Shown: positions 16,531-24,351 of the stretch, in pieces
Numbering within the stretch: the stretch's first letter is position 1
Layout: each line of letters opens with the position of its first letter
Source: Phycisphaeraceae bacterium
GTDB lineage: Bacteria; Planctomycetota; Phycisphaerae; Phycisphaerales; UBA1924
Reading direction: 5' to 3'
Length of the DNA stretch: 64,000 nt
Assembly (NCBI GenBank): GCA_020639135.1
Contig: JACKHE010000004.1
Coordinates: 186,001 to 250,000, forward strand
Position numbers and translations under genes: made by a program
Notes under the pieces: model-generated
What the model was told of the DNA's origin: nothing
The model's input: the letters and a program-made list of their open reading frames with translations, nothing else
Database searches by the model: none

Positions 16531-19370
16531 GCCGGCTCGACGCGATCGCTCGCTTTCTGGGGCTGCCCCCGGATGACCGCACGCCGCTGGCGCTGCTGAA
16601 CATCACGCGCGAGCAGTGCGAGAGCGGCGCGATCGATGCGGCGCTGGCGCGCCGGCTGGAGCGTGTCGATCGTCACCCCGAGGCCTCGACGCCCGAAGCG
16701 GACACGGTGCGCATGGCGCTGCACACCGCCGCGGCGCAGCTCGCCGATCCTTCGGTGCGCGCGCAGATCCTCGGTGAGCGCGAGGCTGCGCCGACAGCGC
16801 CGGCGCCCGCGCCGGTCGCGGCGCCCGGTGTCGATCGGCAGGCGCTGCTGGCGTTCCGCAGGACGGCGATCCGGACGATCCTGCTGTGCCGGGGGTGGAA
16901 CCGTCGGTCGCGACGGATGCTCGCGGCGGTCGCCGGCGCATCGGGGATCGGGCCCGAGCAGATGGCGCTGGCGCTGCGGTCGCTCTCCGGGCCGGGGGCC
17001 GGCGCGCAGGCGCTGCCCGGCGCGGCGCCCAGGCCGGCGCCGAGGCGGCAGACCATCTTCGAGTCGTTCCACGAGGCGCCGGCGAAGACGGTCAGTCTCT
17101 CTTCTGGCGTGATCCTCGGCATCGGCGGGGCGATCGCGGCGCTGGCGATCGTGCTGATCGTCGCGGTGCGCGTGCTCTGGCCGGGCGCGAGCGAGACCGG
17201 CGCCGCGGAGAAAGCGCGGGCGCCCGATGCCGCCACGGCGCCGAGCGAGAACACCGGGAGGCGTGACGAGCAACGGGCGCCGGAGCCGCCCCGTGCGGCG
17301 CGCGATGAGGAGCCCCGCGCGGCGACTGCGCGGGTGCAGGAGCCGCCGGATCCGGCGGGCCTCGTGCGGACGCTGCGGCGGTGCGTGGAGATCGCAGCGA
17401 CGGACCCGGGCGACGCGGCGTGGCGGCTGGAGCAGGCGGTGAGTCAGCTCTCGGGCGCGTGGACCTCGCTGGAGCCCGCGACCAACGAGGCGGCGATGGA
17501 CGCGGTGCTCGCCTTCATCACCGAGGCGCCGGCGGGCGGCGAACGCAGCAACCGGGCGCTGCGCGCGATCGCGGCCGGGGCGCAGCGGCTGGGCAGCGCG
17601 CAGCGGCTGGGCGCCTTCGAGGTGGCGCCGGCGGTGTGGTCGTGCGGCGCGCTGGCGGAGATCATCGCTTCGCCCGGGACGCGCGGGCCGGTGCGGGAGT
17701 TCGCCGGGTCGGTGCTGGGCTCGGCGGTCGGCGGGTTCGACGCGTCGGGTTCGGCGACGTTTGCTGACGGCGCGCTGGCGGCGCTGACGGCGATGGCGCC
17801 GGCGCTGAGCCGCTTCGAGGGCGGGCGGGATTCGCTCGAGGCGTGGCGGCGCTGGCGCGAAGCGCTCGCCGCCGCGACGGCTTCCGATGTTGACCCGGTC
17901 CGGCGCGAGCTGGAGACGATCGACGCGGTCGAGGCGGTGATGCGGTTCGGGCCCTCGCTGGCGCAGCGTCCCGACGCGTACGCCGAGATCGCGACCATGC
18001 TCAAGTCGCTGCGCTGGTCTCCGGATTCCGCCAGCGGCGCGGCGACGCCGGCGCGGCTGGCGCTGCTGCGCTGGTTCGACGACCAGACGATCACGACGGA
18101 GGACCTGGCGCTGATCACGGAGTGGCTGGTTCGCGAGAGCGAGACGCCGGGCGTCGGGATCCAGATGGCGCTGCGCCGGACCGCGGGGCTCGAACGCAGG
18201 GCGGCGCTGCGCGACAACTACGCCGCGGTTTGGAGCCTCGCCGACGGGGTGGGCGCGGACGAGCTGGCGATCGCGTGGAACGACGCGGCGCGGCGCGCGA
18301 TCACGGGCTCACGCAGCCCGTCGGCGGACCTCGTGGGCTCGCTCGTGCGCGCGGCGGAGCTGTCGAGGCTCAGCGAGGCCGCGGCGCGGAGGTGGCGGCG
18401 AGAGAACACCGCGGCGGGGCTGATCCTGCACGATCCGTTCGGCGCGATCGAGCGGGCGGCGCAGCCCTCGGGCGCGGAGTCGTCGCTGGAGAACGCCGGT
18501 GGCCGGCGGGACGGCGCGTGGGCGCTGGAGTTCCTGAGCGTGAGCAACTCGTCGGAGCAGAAGTTCGCCTCGATCTCCCGTCTGGAGTTGTGGGGCGGCT
18601 CGATCGGGCCGATCGATGGCGATGTGCTGGCGCGCGCGGCGCTGCTGGGCTCCCCCCTGGAGGTGCGCACCGCGGCGCAGCGCACCGTCCGCAAGCGCGC
18701 CGACGAGCCGGCGGTGGTCAACGGGCTGCTCGAGTCCATCGACGCGGGGCCGAGGAACGACTCGACCAGGGCGCTGATCGAATCCGTCACCGGGCAGTCG
18801 CTGCCGTCGCCGCGCAACGCGGCGTGGCCCCGCGCGGCGCGGCTGGCGCTGACCGAGCGGCTGCTGGAGATGCTCGCAGGCCGGTCGGGGCTCTCGGCGG
18901 TCGATCGCGTGTCGGGAGCGCTGGCGTCTTCGTACCGGGGCCGGGCGGGGGACGACGCGGTGACGTCGGGGCAGAACGCGGCGACGCCCGAGGGCTCGGC
19001 GCGGGCGCTCTGGAATACGTGGCGCGAGGAAGCCGGGCGCCTCGTCGGGACGCCGCGCGCCGGGCGCACGCTGGAGATGATCGACCGTCGGCGCGGCGGC
19101 AGGACGGCGCTGGCATCGGGGCCCGAGCAGCGGTTCGCGGCCGAGCAGGCGAGCATCGCGGAGGCGATGGGGTACGTCATCGCGTCGGAGCGGCCCAGCC
19201 GGGCGCCGGAGGTCGAGGGCGTGATGCGGCGGCTGGCGAGCGATCGGCGGCGCGCCGACAGCGTCTTCGGGCAGATCGAATCGACCGAGCGCGCCATGCT
19301 CACGCTGTGGATGATCCGGTTCGGTGAGGAACTCCCCGAGCAGCCTGACGCTGAGGAGGGGCCGGCATGA
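16527..19370 (+). CDS. Large single-pass membrane protein with a J-like N-terminal segment
   Basis: 947 residues from the ATG at 16527 (ATGA overlap). Residues 1-90 (FLGLPPDDRTPLALLNI, then ERVDRHPEASTPEADTVRMA and LADPSVRAQIL) have the length and helix pattern of a degenerate J-like or regulatory helical domain with HPE where HPD would be; this is a weak resemblance. A Pro/Ala linker leads to a single transmembrane helix at about 195-217 (ILGIGGAIAALAIVLIVAVR). The remaining 700 residues are helical and repeat-like, and by the positive-inside rule extracytoplasmic. It resembles no characterised family I know. As the seventh gene of the ExbB/ExbD operon it probably links cytoplasm and periplasm in the same complex. 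Confidence 0.78.
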   Translation: MSRLDAIARFLGLPPDDRTPLALLNITREQCESGAIDAALARRLERVDRHPEASTPEADTVRMALHTAAAQLADPSVRAQILGEREAAPTAPAPAPVAAPGVDRQALLAFRRTAIRTILLCRGWNRRSRRMLAAVAGASGIGPEQMALALRSLSGPGAGAQALPGAAPRPAPRRQTIFESFHEAPAKTVSLSSGVILGIGGAIAALAIVLIVAVRVLWPGASETGAAEKARAPDAATAPSENTGRRDEQRAPEPPRAARDEEPRAATARVQEPPDPAGLVRTLRRCVEIAATDPGDAAWRLEQAVSQLSGAWTSLEPATNEAAMDAVLAFITEAPAGGERSNRALRAIAAGAQRLGSAQRLGAFEVAPAVWSCGALAEIIASPGTRGPVREFAGSVLGSAVGGFDASGSATFADGALAALTAMAPALSRFEGGRDSLEAWRRWREALAAATASDVDPVRRELETIDAVEAVMRFGPSLAQRPDAYAEIATMLKSLRWSPDSASGAATPARLALLRWFDDQTITTEDLALITEWLVRESETPGVGIQMALRRTAGLERRAALRDNYAAVWSLADGVGADELAIAWNDAARRAITGSRSPSADLVGSLVRAAELSRLSEAAARRWRRENTAAGLILHDPFGAIERAAQPSGAESSLENAGGRRDGAWALEFLSVSNSSEQKFASISRLELWGGSIGPIDGDVLARAALLGSPLEVRTAAQRTVRKRADEPAVVNGLLESIDAGPRNDSTRALIESVTGQSLPSPRNAAWPRAARLALTERLLEMLAGRSGLSAVDRVSGALASSYRGRAGDDAVTSGQNAATPEGSARALWNTWREEAGRLVGTPRAGRTLEMIDRRRGGRTALASGPEQRFAAEQASIAEAMGYVIASERPSRAPEVEGVMRRLASDRRRADSVFGQIESTERAMLTLWMIRFGEELPEQPDAEEGPA

Positions 19371-20275
19371 ATCGTTCCCTGCGACTGTTCTCGATCGCGT
19401 TCGTGCTGGCGCTGCTGGGCGTTTCGATCGCCGACGCCGGCACCGGGGTGCTGCGGCTGCGTGAGCGGCTGGCGGCGCTGGCGCCTTCGGATCCGGTCGC
19501 GTACTACGAGCTGGCCGAGGAGGTGGCGTACGAGCAGCCCGAAGCGGTCGAGCTGGCGCGAACGCTGTACGTGCTGTCGTTCGAGATCGCCCGGCGCGGG
19601 GACCCGGCGTCGCCGCTGGGGCCGAGCGTCTGCCTGGCGCTGGCGGATCTGTCCACTTCATCGCTGGAGAGAAGGTGGCTTCGGTCGCTGGCGCGTTCGC
19701 TGGCCGGAGGCGGGGGCGCGCTGCTGCCGATCGCACCCGAGGACGAGGACACCAGCCCCGCGGTCGCGCTGGCGGTGGCCGGGGCGCTGGGGGATTTCCG
19801 CTCGGGCGAGTACCGCGGGGCGCTGGATGCGATCGAGAAGGACGATCGGGTGCGCGAGGTCTTCGAGCGTCAGACGCGTTCGTTCACCGGGGGCGCCAGC
19901 CGGATCGAGGACGAGCTGCAATCGGAGCCCCAGTGCCGCAGGTGCCGCAACCGGCGCATCGTGCGCGCGGGGGAGCCCGATTCGTACATGCTCTGCCCGA
20001 TCTGCGGGGGCAACCCGGGGCCGAAACTCTCCGACGCCGAGCTGATTGATCTGCTGCGCATCGAATCGACGCTGCTCGGCGGGGCGTCCTCAACATGGAG
20101 CGCGCAGCTGGTGCTCGACGAGGGCAGGCCGCTGCGGGATATCGATCCCGACGAGCTGGCGCCGTGGTTCGGGGTGGATCCGGAGGCCACCGTGTGGGAT
20201 GCGCAGGCGAAGTGCTGGGCGAGTCCCGGCGTGGTCACGACGCCGCGGCAGTTGCAGCCGCAGCAAGCGCCGTGA
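19367..20275 (+). CDS. Exported protein with a zinc-ribbon (last gene of the ExbB/ExbD operon)
   Basis: 302 residues, start overlapping the previous stop (ATGA). Residues 1-24 are a signal peptide (FSIAFVLALLGVSIADA). A helical repeat-like region follows, then a treble-clef or ribbon-type zinc site formed by C190-xx-C193 and C210-xx-C213 (CRRCRN, then MLCPICGG). Zinc ribbons are normally cytoplasmic, so one behind a signal peptide is unusual; the cysteines could instead form disulfides. The 3' end overlaps the convergent gene at 20235-20729 by 41 bp. No family is recognised. Confidence 0.78.
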   Translation: MNRSLRLFSIAFVLALLGVSIADAGTGVLRLRERLAALAPSDPVAYYELAEEVAYEQPEAVELARTLYVLSFEIARRGDPASPLGPSVCLALADLSTSSLERRWLRSLARSLAGGGGALLPIAPEDEDTSPAVALAVAGALGDFRSGEYRGALDAIEKDDRVREVFERQTRSFTGGASRIEDELQSEPQCRRCRNRRIVRAGEPDSYMLCPICGGNPGPKLSDAELIDLLRIESTLLGGASSTWSAQLVLDEGRPLRDIDPDELAPWFGVDPEATVWDAQAKCWASPGVVTTPRQLQPQQAP

Positions 20276-20729
20276 CGTAGCGGTTCTTCCGCTTGATGAT
20301 GTCCAGGACATCTTCGAGGCTCGTCTTGTTGTTGATGGCCCACCACGGCCACAGCGTGTCGCCGGTGCGGTGGCCGGCGGCCAGGCCATCGCGCACGAAT
20401 CGCTTGAGCCGGCGCATCGGGAAGGACGTGGCCAGCTCCACTTTCAGCGGGATCGCGATGATCACGAAGTCCGGGTGCGGCACGAGGTACGCCCACGCGT
20501 CGGTGGCGTCGCCCGGGCGCTGGTAGGTGAGGCACCACTTCCACGAGGGGCCCTGCCACGACAACTCGTGCGATGCCCCTTCGAACTCGCCCAGGCGCTG
20601 CCTGGCCGTCTCGAAGAGCTCGAGCATCGGCTTCTGATACGGCCCGGTCAGGGCCTCCATCGTGGGGATCTCGAAGCGGTTCTCCCACACCTCGTGCGGG
20701 GTCACATCGGGCTTGATCGTCACGCTCAT
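20235..20729 (-). CDS. Small cytoplasmic protein of unknown function
   Basis: 164 residues from the ATG at 20727-20729. It has a compact alpha/beta composition rich in aromatic residues: MEALTGPYQKPMLELFE, then SWQGPSWKWCLTYQRPGDA, HPDFVIIAIPLKVELA and the C-terminal DTLWPWWAINNKTSLEDVLD. The order (helix, W-rich strand pair, hydrophobic strand, terminal helix) recalls small DUF3788/DUF1801-like proteins, but I cannot confirm membership. The C-terminus is an Ala-rich tail encoded by DNA that also encodes, on the other strand, the end of the operon protein at 19367-20275. It shows no signal peptide. Confidence 0.72.
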   Translation of the reverse strand: MSVTIKPDVTPHEVWENRFEIPTMEALTGPYQKPMLELFETARQRLGEFEGASHELSWQGPSWKWCLTYQRPGDATDAWAYLVPHPDFVIIAIPLKVELATSFPMRRLKRFVRDGLAAGHRTGDTLWPWWAINNKTSLEDVLDIIKRKNRYVTALAAAATAAAS

Positions 20730-20855
20730 CTGGTCGTTTTGCCCCTGAAAATGCCCAGCAGGAAGGCGCCGGCAACGCTCCAGAGCCCGGCACAGGGCGA
20801 TTCTAGGCGCGCCCCCGGGCGCCCGGCATCGACCACGGGCCCCGCCGAGATTAGA

Positions 20856-21428
20856 ATGCACGGTTCGATCCAGCGATCACCGATCCCGCCACCAGCCGAG
20901 GATTCCCCGTTGCCCCAGCCCACGCTCGATCCCACCCCCCCCACCGACGCCGGGGCCCGGCCCGCGCCCGCGCTCGATGAGCTGGACCTGACCCGATCCC
21001 GCATCCTGCTGGTCGATGACAACGAGCAGAACCTCGAGCTGCTGCTGGCCTACCTCGAGGACCTGGGCGCCACCCTCGCCACCGCCGCCGACGGCGTGGA
21101 GGCGATCGAGGCCATCGACGCCAACGCCCCGGACCTGATCCTGCTGGACGTGATGATGCCCCGCATGAGCGGCTTCCAGGCGTGCGCCAAGATCAAGGGC
21201 GATCCCGCCACGCGCGACATCCCTGTCGTGATGGTCACCGCGCTCAACGAGGTGGCGGACATCGAGCGCGCCGTCGAGTGCGGCGCCGACGATTTCCTCA
21301 CCAAGCCCGTGCACAAGCTGGAGCTGGTGACACGGGTGAAATCCCTGCTGCGCGTGCGGCTGCTCAAGAAGCAGCTCGACGAAACCCTCAAGCGCGTGCA
21401 GAGCCTCGGCGGTCACGACGCGGGGTGA
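20856..21428 (+). CDS. Stand-alone receiver-domain response regulator
   Basis: 190 residues if translation starts at the ATG at 20856. A TTG at 20910, with GAGG eight bases before it, is an equally good start and would remove a Pro-rich tail of 18 residues. The receiver domain spans about 48-168 with all key residues: acidic pair D54/D55 (ILLVDDNEQNLELLL), phospho-acceptor D98 (LILLDVMMPRMSGFQA), T128 (VVMVTAL) and K150 (DFLTKPV). It is most like the PleD/CheY-type receivers that precede output domains. After the receiver there is only a short amphipathic helix (LLKKQLDETLKRVQSL), so the output is by protein contact. No histidine kinase is nearby. Confidence 0.93.
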   Translation: MHGSIQRSPIPPPAEDSPLPQPTLDPTPPTDAGARPAPALDELDLTRSRILLVDDNEQNLELLLAYLEDLGATLATAADGVEAIEAIDANAPDLILLDVMMPRMSGFQACAKIKGDPATRDIPVVMVTALNEVADIERAVECGADDFLTKPVHKLELVTRVKSLLRVRLLKKQLDETLKRVQSLGGHDAG

Positions 21429-21451
21429 GCGGCGGCCGGGCGGGAGGGTGC

Positions 21452-22198
21452 ATGGCGCATCGGTCCGTGGACAATCGGGAGAGCGACGAGCGGCCGCCTG
21501 TGTATATGGGCAAGACGCTGACGGTGTTGAACTACACCGTCGCGGCCATCCTGCTGTTTCTGGCGGTCGGGCTCGGCTGGGTGGCTTCTCATCTTCATGC
21601 CCGGGGCTATGCAGACTTTGGCATCCCGCCGGGCTGGAGCGCCGAGGCTGTTCAGTTCTGTGTGCTTGCCGCCCTGATGTTCATGGTGTTCGTGGTCTGC
21701 CTGGTCGGGCCTTCGTTTCGGGTGGACCGCGCGCCGTACCAGCACGGGACCCCCGAATATCAGGAGCGACTCAACCGATCCTGGCAGCAGAGCTTTGACT
21801 GTAAATGGCGCAGGCGAGCCATGCGGCATGCTCCCCGTTCGATGCGCTGGTGGATCCGGATTACAACGTGGGGGCCGTTTGTTTTCTTGGGGCTGATGCT
21901 CGTGATCAGTGCGGGATCGCGTGTTCTTCCGCTGCCGTCTTGGATGGGGAGTGTGCTGAAGTTCATTTTCGGCTCGCAAGGTCCTTACAACAGCTTTGTG
22001 ATAGTTCTCGTCATCTTCATCCCGGCGGGGATCGCGCAGTTCATCCTCGAACACCGCGTCCACAAGGCTTACGAGCGGATCGAGAAACGCGCCCTCGCCA
22101 ACGCGGCCCACTGCCCCGAGTGCGATTACCCCATCGACCGCAAGGGTGGCATGCGCGTGTGCCCGGAGTGCGGGTGCGAGTTGATCGTGACGGTGTGA
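21452..22198 (+). CDS. Membrane protein with a C-terminal zinc ribbon
   Basis: 248 residues from the ATG at 21452 with GGAGGG just upstream. About four transmembrane helices occur as two pairs (NYTVAAILLFLAVGLGWVAS; LAALMFMVFVVCLVG; WGPFVFLGLMLVISAG; FVIVLVIFIPAGIAQFIL). The cytoplasmic end carries a short zinc ribbon, CPECDYPIDRKGGMRVCPEC, with four cysteines in two CPEC knuckles. This module at the C-terminus of small membrane proteins recurs in planctomycetes. The function is not known. A composite palindromic repeat begins 15 bp after the stop. Confidence 0.8.
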   Translation: MAHRSVDNRESDERPPVYMGKTLTVLNYTVAAILLFLAVGLGWVASHLHARGYADFGIPPGWSAEAVQFCVLAALMFMVFVVCLVGPSFRVDRAPYQHGTPEYQERLNRSWQQSFDCKWRRRAMRHAPRSMRWWIRITTWGPFVFLGLMLVISAGSRVLPLPSWMGSVLKFIFGSQGPYNSFVIVLVIFIPAGIAQFILEHRVHKAYERIEKRALANAAHCPECDYPIDRKGGMRVCPECGCELIVTV

Positions 22199-22213
22199 GG
22201 CTCGGAGTCCGCC

Positions 22214-22385
22214 CCCCTCTCCCTCTGGGAGAGGGCCGGGGAGAGGGGCGGCTGGGAGTGCGCCGCGCGTTGTCCTGTGGGGATCTTCGCGCGAATGTCT
22301 GCGCCGGAGCAGAACCAGGCCAGGCGCTCCGCGCGTCCCCTCTCCCGGTTCGCTGCGCTCACCACCCTCTCCCAGAGGGAGAGGG
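22214..22385. repeat. Composite inverted REP-like palindromic element
   Basis: CCCTCTCCC-TCT-GGGAGAGGG at 22215-22235 is a 9-bp stem with a 3-base loop. The same unit occurs inverted at 22365-22385 (loop AGA). Additional complementary arms (GGGGAGAGGGG at 22238-22248 and CCCCTCTCCC at 22337-22346) make the two units a head-to-head pair about 170 bp long. This is the design of REP/BIME elements, which are usually multi-copy and sit after genes. The stretch 22199-22564 holds nothing else I can recognise. Confidence 0.75.
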
Positions 22386-22564
22386 AGGCGTTCCGTCCCG
22401 ATGCCCAAAAACTCCACGAGCGGCGGCCGGCCCACCGGGGTTCGGTCGCCGCTCGCGGGAGCAAAGAGAGATTCGTTCGCCGGGTGGCGTGGCAACGCGA
22501 TGCTTTGCCACGAAGGGGCGTTCGATCGTGGCACTGCTGCGCATTGCCACGCCACCCACCCCTG

Positions 22565-22975
22565 TTATCTCGGGTGATCGCCCGGGCAGCGCGTCACGAT
22601 CGCCGGGGTGTCGCCGGGGCGCTCCCAGCTGTGCTCGGGCCGCCTCGGCGATGCGGCGTGCAGCAGGTGATCCAGGTACAGCGAGAGCGCTTCCGGGCGG
22701 AACTGCACCAGGTACTCAGGCCTGGCGCTGGGATTGATCGACTGGATGCGGTCGAGCAGCTGCTCGCGCGTCAGCGCCCGCTGGGGCTGGCTGGTGGTTG
22801 CGGGGCCGGCGGGATCAACGCCGCGGCGGCGGTGGTGGCGGAGGAAGGCGGGGGCGACCATGAGGCGTGGGCTCCGGTGCGGGGTGACGTGCCCCCCGGG
22901 GCCGCCGGGGCCTCGGGGATTGGGGCGCTCCGCGCCGGGTTCTTCCGGAACCGGCTCCGCCGGAACCTGACCCAT
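22565..22975 (-). CDS. Small protein of unknown function
   Basis: 136 residues from the ATG at 22973-22975, or 98 from the Met at 22861. The N-terminal third is Pro/Gly/Arg-rich and may be disordered or not translated. The last 70 residues look like real protein: LTREQLLDRIQSINPSARPE, then YLVQFRPEALSLYLDHLLHA. A helix, an R-P-E-(Y/F)-L motif and a closing helix of this kind recur in short planctomycete proteins without known role. Confidence in the coding call is moderate because the neighbourhood is repeat-rich. Confidence 0.5.
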   Translation of the reverse strand: MGQVPAEPVPEEPGAERPNPRGPGGPGGHVTPHRSPRLMVAPAFLRHHRRRGVDPAGPATTSQPQRALTREQLLDRIQSINPSARPEYLVQFRPEALSLYLDHLLHAASPRRPEHSWERPGDTPAIVTRCPGDHPR

Positions 22976-23081
22976 CGGCCGGGCCTTCGATTCCGCGTGA
23001 CCGGATAACGCCGCCGGACGTTTGGGGGTGTGCGCGGCGTGGTTCTTGCGCTGCCGCAGCCGGGGGGCCTACGCTGGATCG

Positions 23082-23762
23082 ATGCAAGCAACGCTGCGCC
23101 TGCCGACAACCGGGGCCGATGGTTTCGCCGGGCTCCTCGATCCCGAGGGAAACCCCGCGTCGTGGGCGGTGACGGATCGCAACCCGATCGCCGAGGGGAT
23201 GACCGCGGCCGCGTGGATCGAGGGGCTGCCCGGTGGCGTCACGAGGGTGCTGGCGTGGTCGGGAACGCTGGATGAATCGCTCTTCGGCGCCGGGAACCCG
23301 ATGACGTGGATCGGCCCGGGGCGGGCGGCGCTGGACGGGTTTCTCGCGGGGATCACGCCGATCCTCCGCGAACGCGGCGTGCGCCTGCTGATCCGGCCGC
23401 ACTGCCGGCACGTGCTGGGCGACGCCACGACGGCGAAGTCGTTCGCGCAATCGCTGGCGCCGGGCTCGCCGGTGGGGCTGGCGCTGGAGATCGCGGGGAT
23501 CTTCGAGCCGGGGATGCTGGGCGCCGCGGTGGATCATTGCCGGCGGACATTCGAAACGCTGGGCCCGCTGGCGGAGGCGGTGATCTCAAGCGGTGTCGCG
23601 GTGGCGGGGGATCGGGTGATTCCCGCGCCTCCGGGCGAGGGCCCGGTGGGGACGGGGCTGCTGGAGGAGTTGTACGAATCGCACTGCCGCCCCGGCACGC
23701 CGATCGTGGAGGCCACGGGATCGCCGGAGGCACTGGCCGGGCGGTGCTCTACAATGGGTTGA
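23082..23762 (+). CDS. TIM-barrel-like protein, possibly sugar-phosphate isomerase/epimerase-like
   Basis: 226 residues from the ATG at 23082; the frame is open upstream, but the extra 20 residues look non-coding. The middle (RERGVRLLIRPHCRHVLGDA, then PVGLALEIAGIFEPGMLGAA and VDHCRRTFETLGPLAEAVI) has the strand-helix alternation and the H-x-x-H style of xylose-isomerase-like TIM-barrel proteins, shortened relative to full enzymes. Catalytic residues cannot be assigned. The gene ends 25 bp before nuoC on the same strand, so the two are probably co-transcribed. Confidence 0.6.
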   Translation: MQATLRLPTTGADGFAGLLDPEGNPASWAVTDRNPIAEGMTAAAWIEGLPGGVTRVLAWSGTLDESLFGAGNPMTWIGPGRAALDGFLAGITPILRERGVRLLIRPHCRHVLGDATTAKSFAQSLAPGSPVGLALEIAGIFEPGMLGAAVDHCRRTFETLGPLAEAVISSGVAVAGDRVIPAPPGEGPVGTGLLEELYESHCRPGTPIVEATGSPEALAGRCSTMG

Positions 23763-23787
23763 TCCCTTTGAAGTTGAGGACGAACGC

Positions 23788-24348
23788 ATGACGACCCCCC
23801 CCACCAGTCTCGACCACCCGACCTTCGCCGCCTGCCGGGGGGCGTTCCCGGCGAAGAAGTTCCGCGGCACGGAGTTCCGGAATCAGGCGACGCTGATCGT
23901 CGAGCCGGGTGACCTGCTGGAGGTGATGACGTTCCTGCGGCACGACCCGTCGATGCGGTACGACATGTGCACGGATGTCGCGGGCGTGGATTATCTGGGG
24001 TACCCGAGCGAAACGATCGGTCGCTTCGCGGTGCGGTACAACCTGATCAGCACGGAGCGGAACGACCGGTTCTTTGTGAAGGCGTTCCTGGACCCGAGCA
24101 TCCCCACCGACGGGATCGAGGAGGATCCGGCGCTGTACCTGCCGAGCGTGTGCGGCCTCTGGCCCGGCGCCGAGTGGCGGGAGCGCGAGGTCTTCGACAT
24201 GTTCGGCATCCGCTTCCACAACCACCCGGACCTGCGAAGGATCCTGACGTGGAAGGACTTCCCGGCGCACCCGCAGCGCAAGGACTATCCCGTCAAGGGA
24301 AGGGGCGAGCGCGAGCGGTACCAGGTTGTGGACCGGACGGACGCGTAA
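23788..24348 (+). CDS. nuoC: NADH-quinone oxidoreductase subunit C (orphan copy)
   Basis: 186 residues with GAGGA eight bases before the ATG. The protein is the 30-kDa (NuoC) subunit of the peripheral arm of complex I: MCTDVAGVDYLGYPSETIGR, then FAVRYNLIST, LWPGAEWREREVFDMFGIRF and the C-terminal WKDFPAHPQRKDYPVKG, which contains the family signature ERE(V)xDMFGI. In most genomes nuoC lies inside a nuoA-N operon or is fused to nuoD. Here the next gene is on the opposite strand and there is no other nuo gene in the window. Length is normal and no lesion is visible. Confidence 0.95.
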   Translation: MTTPPTSLDHPTFAACRGAFPAKKFRGTEFRNQATLIVEPGDLLEVMTFLRHDPSMRYDMCTDVAGVDYLGYPSETIGRFAVRYNLISTERNDRFFVKAFLDPSIPTDGIEEDPALYLPSVCGLWPGAEWREREVFDMFGIRFHNHPDLRRILTWKDFPAHPQRKDYPVKGRGERERYQVVDRTDA

Positions 24349-24351
24349 GCG

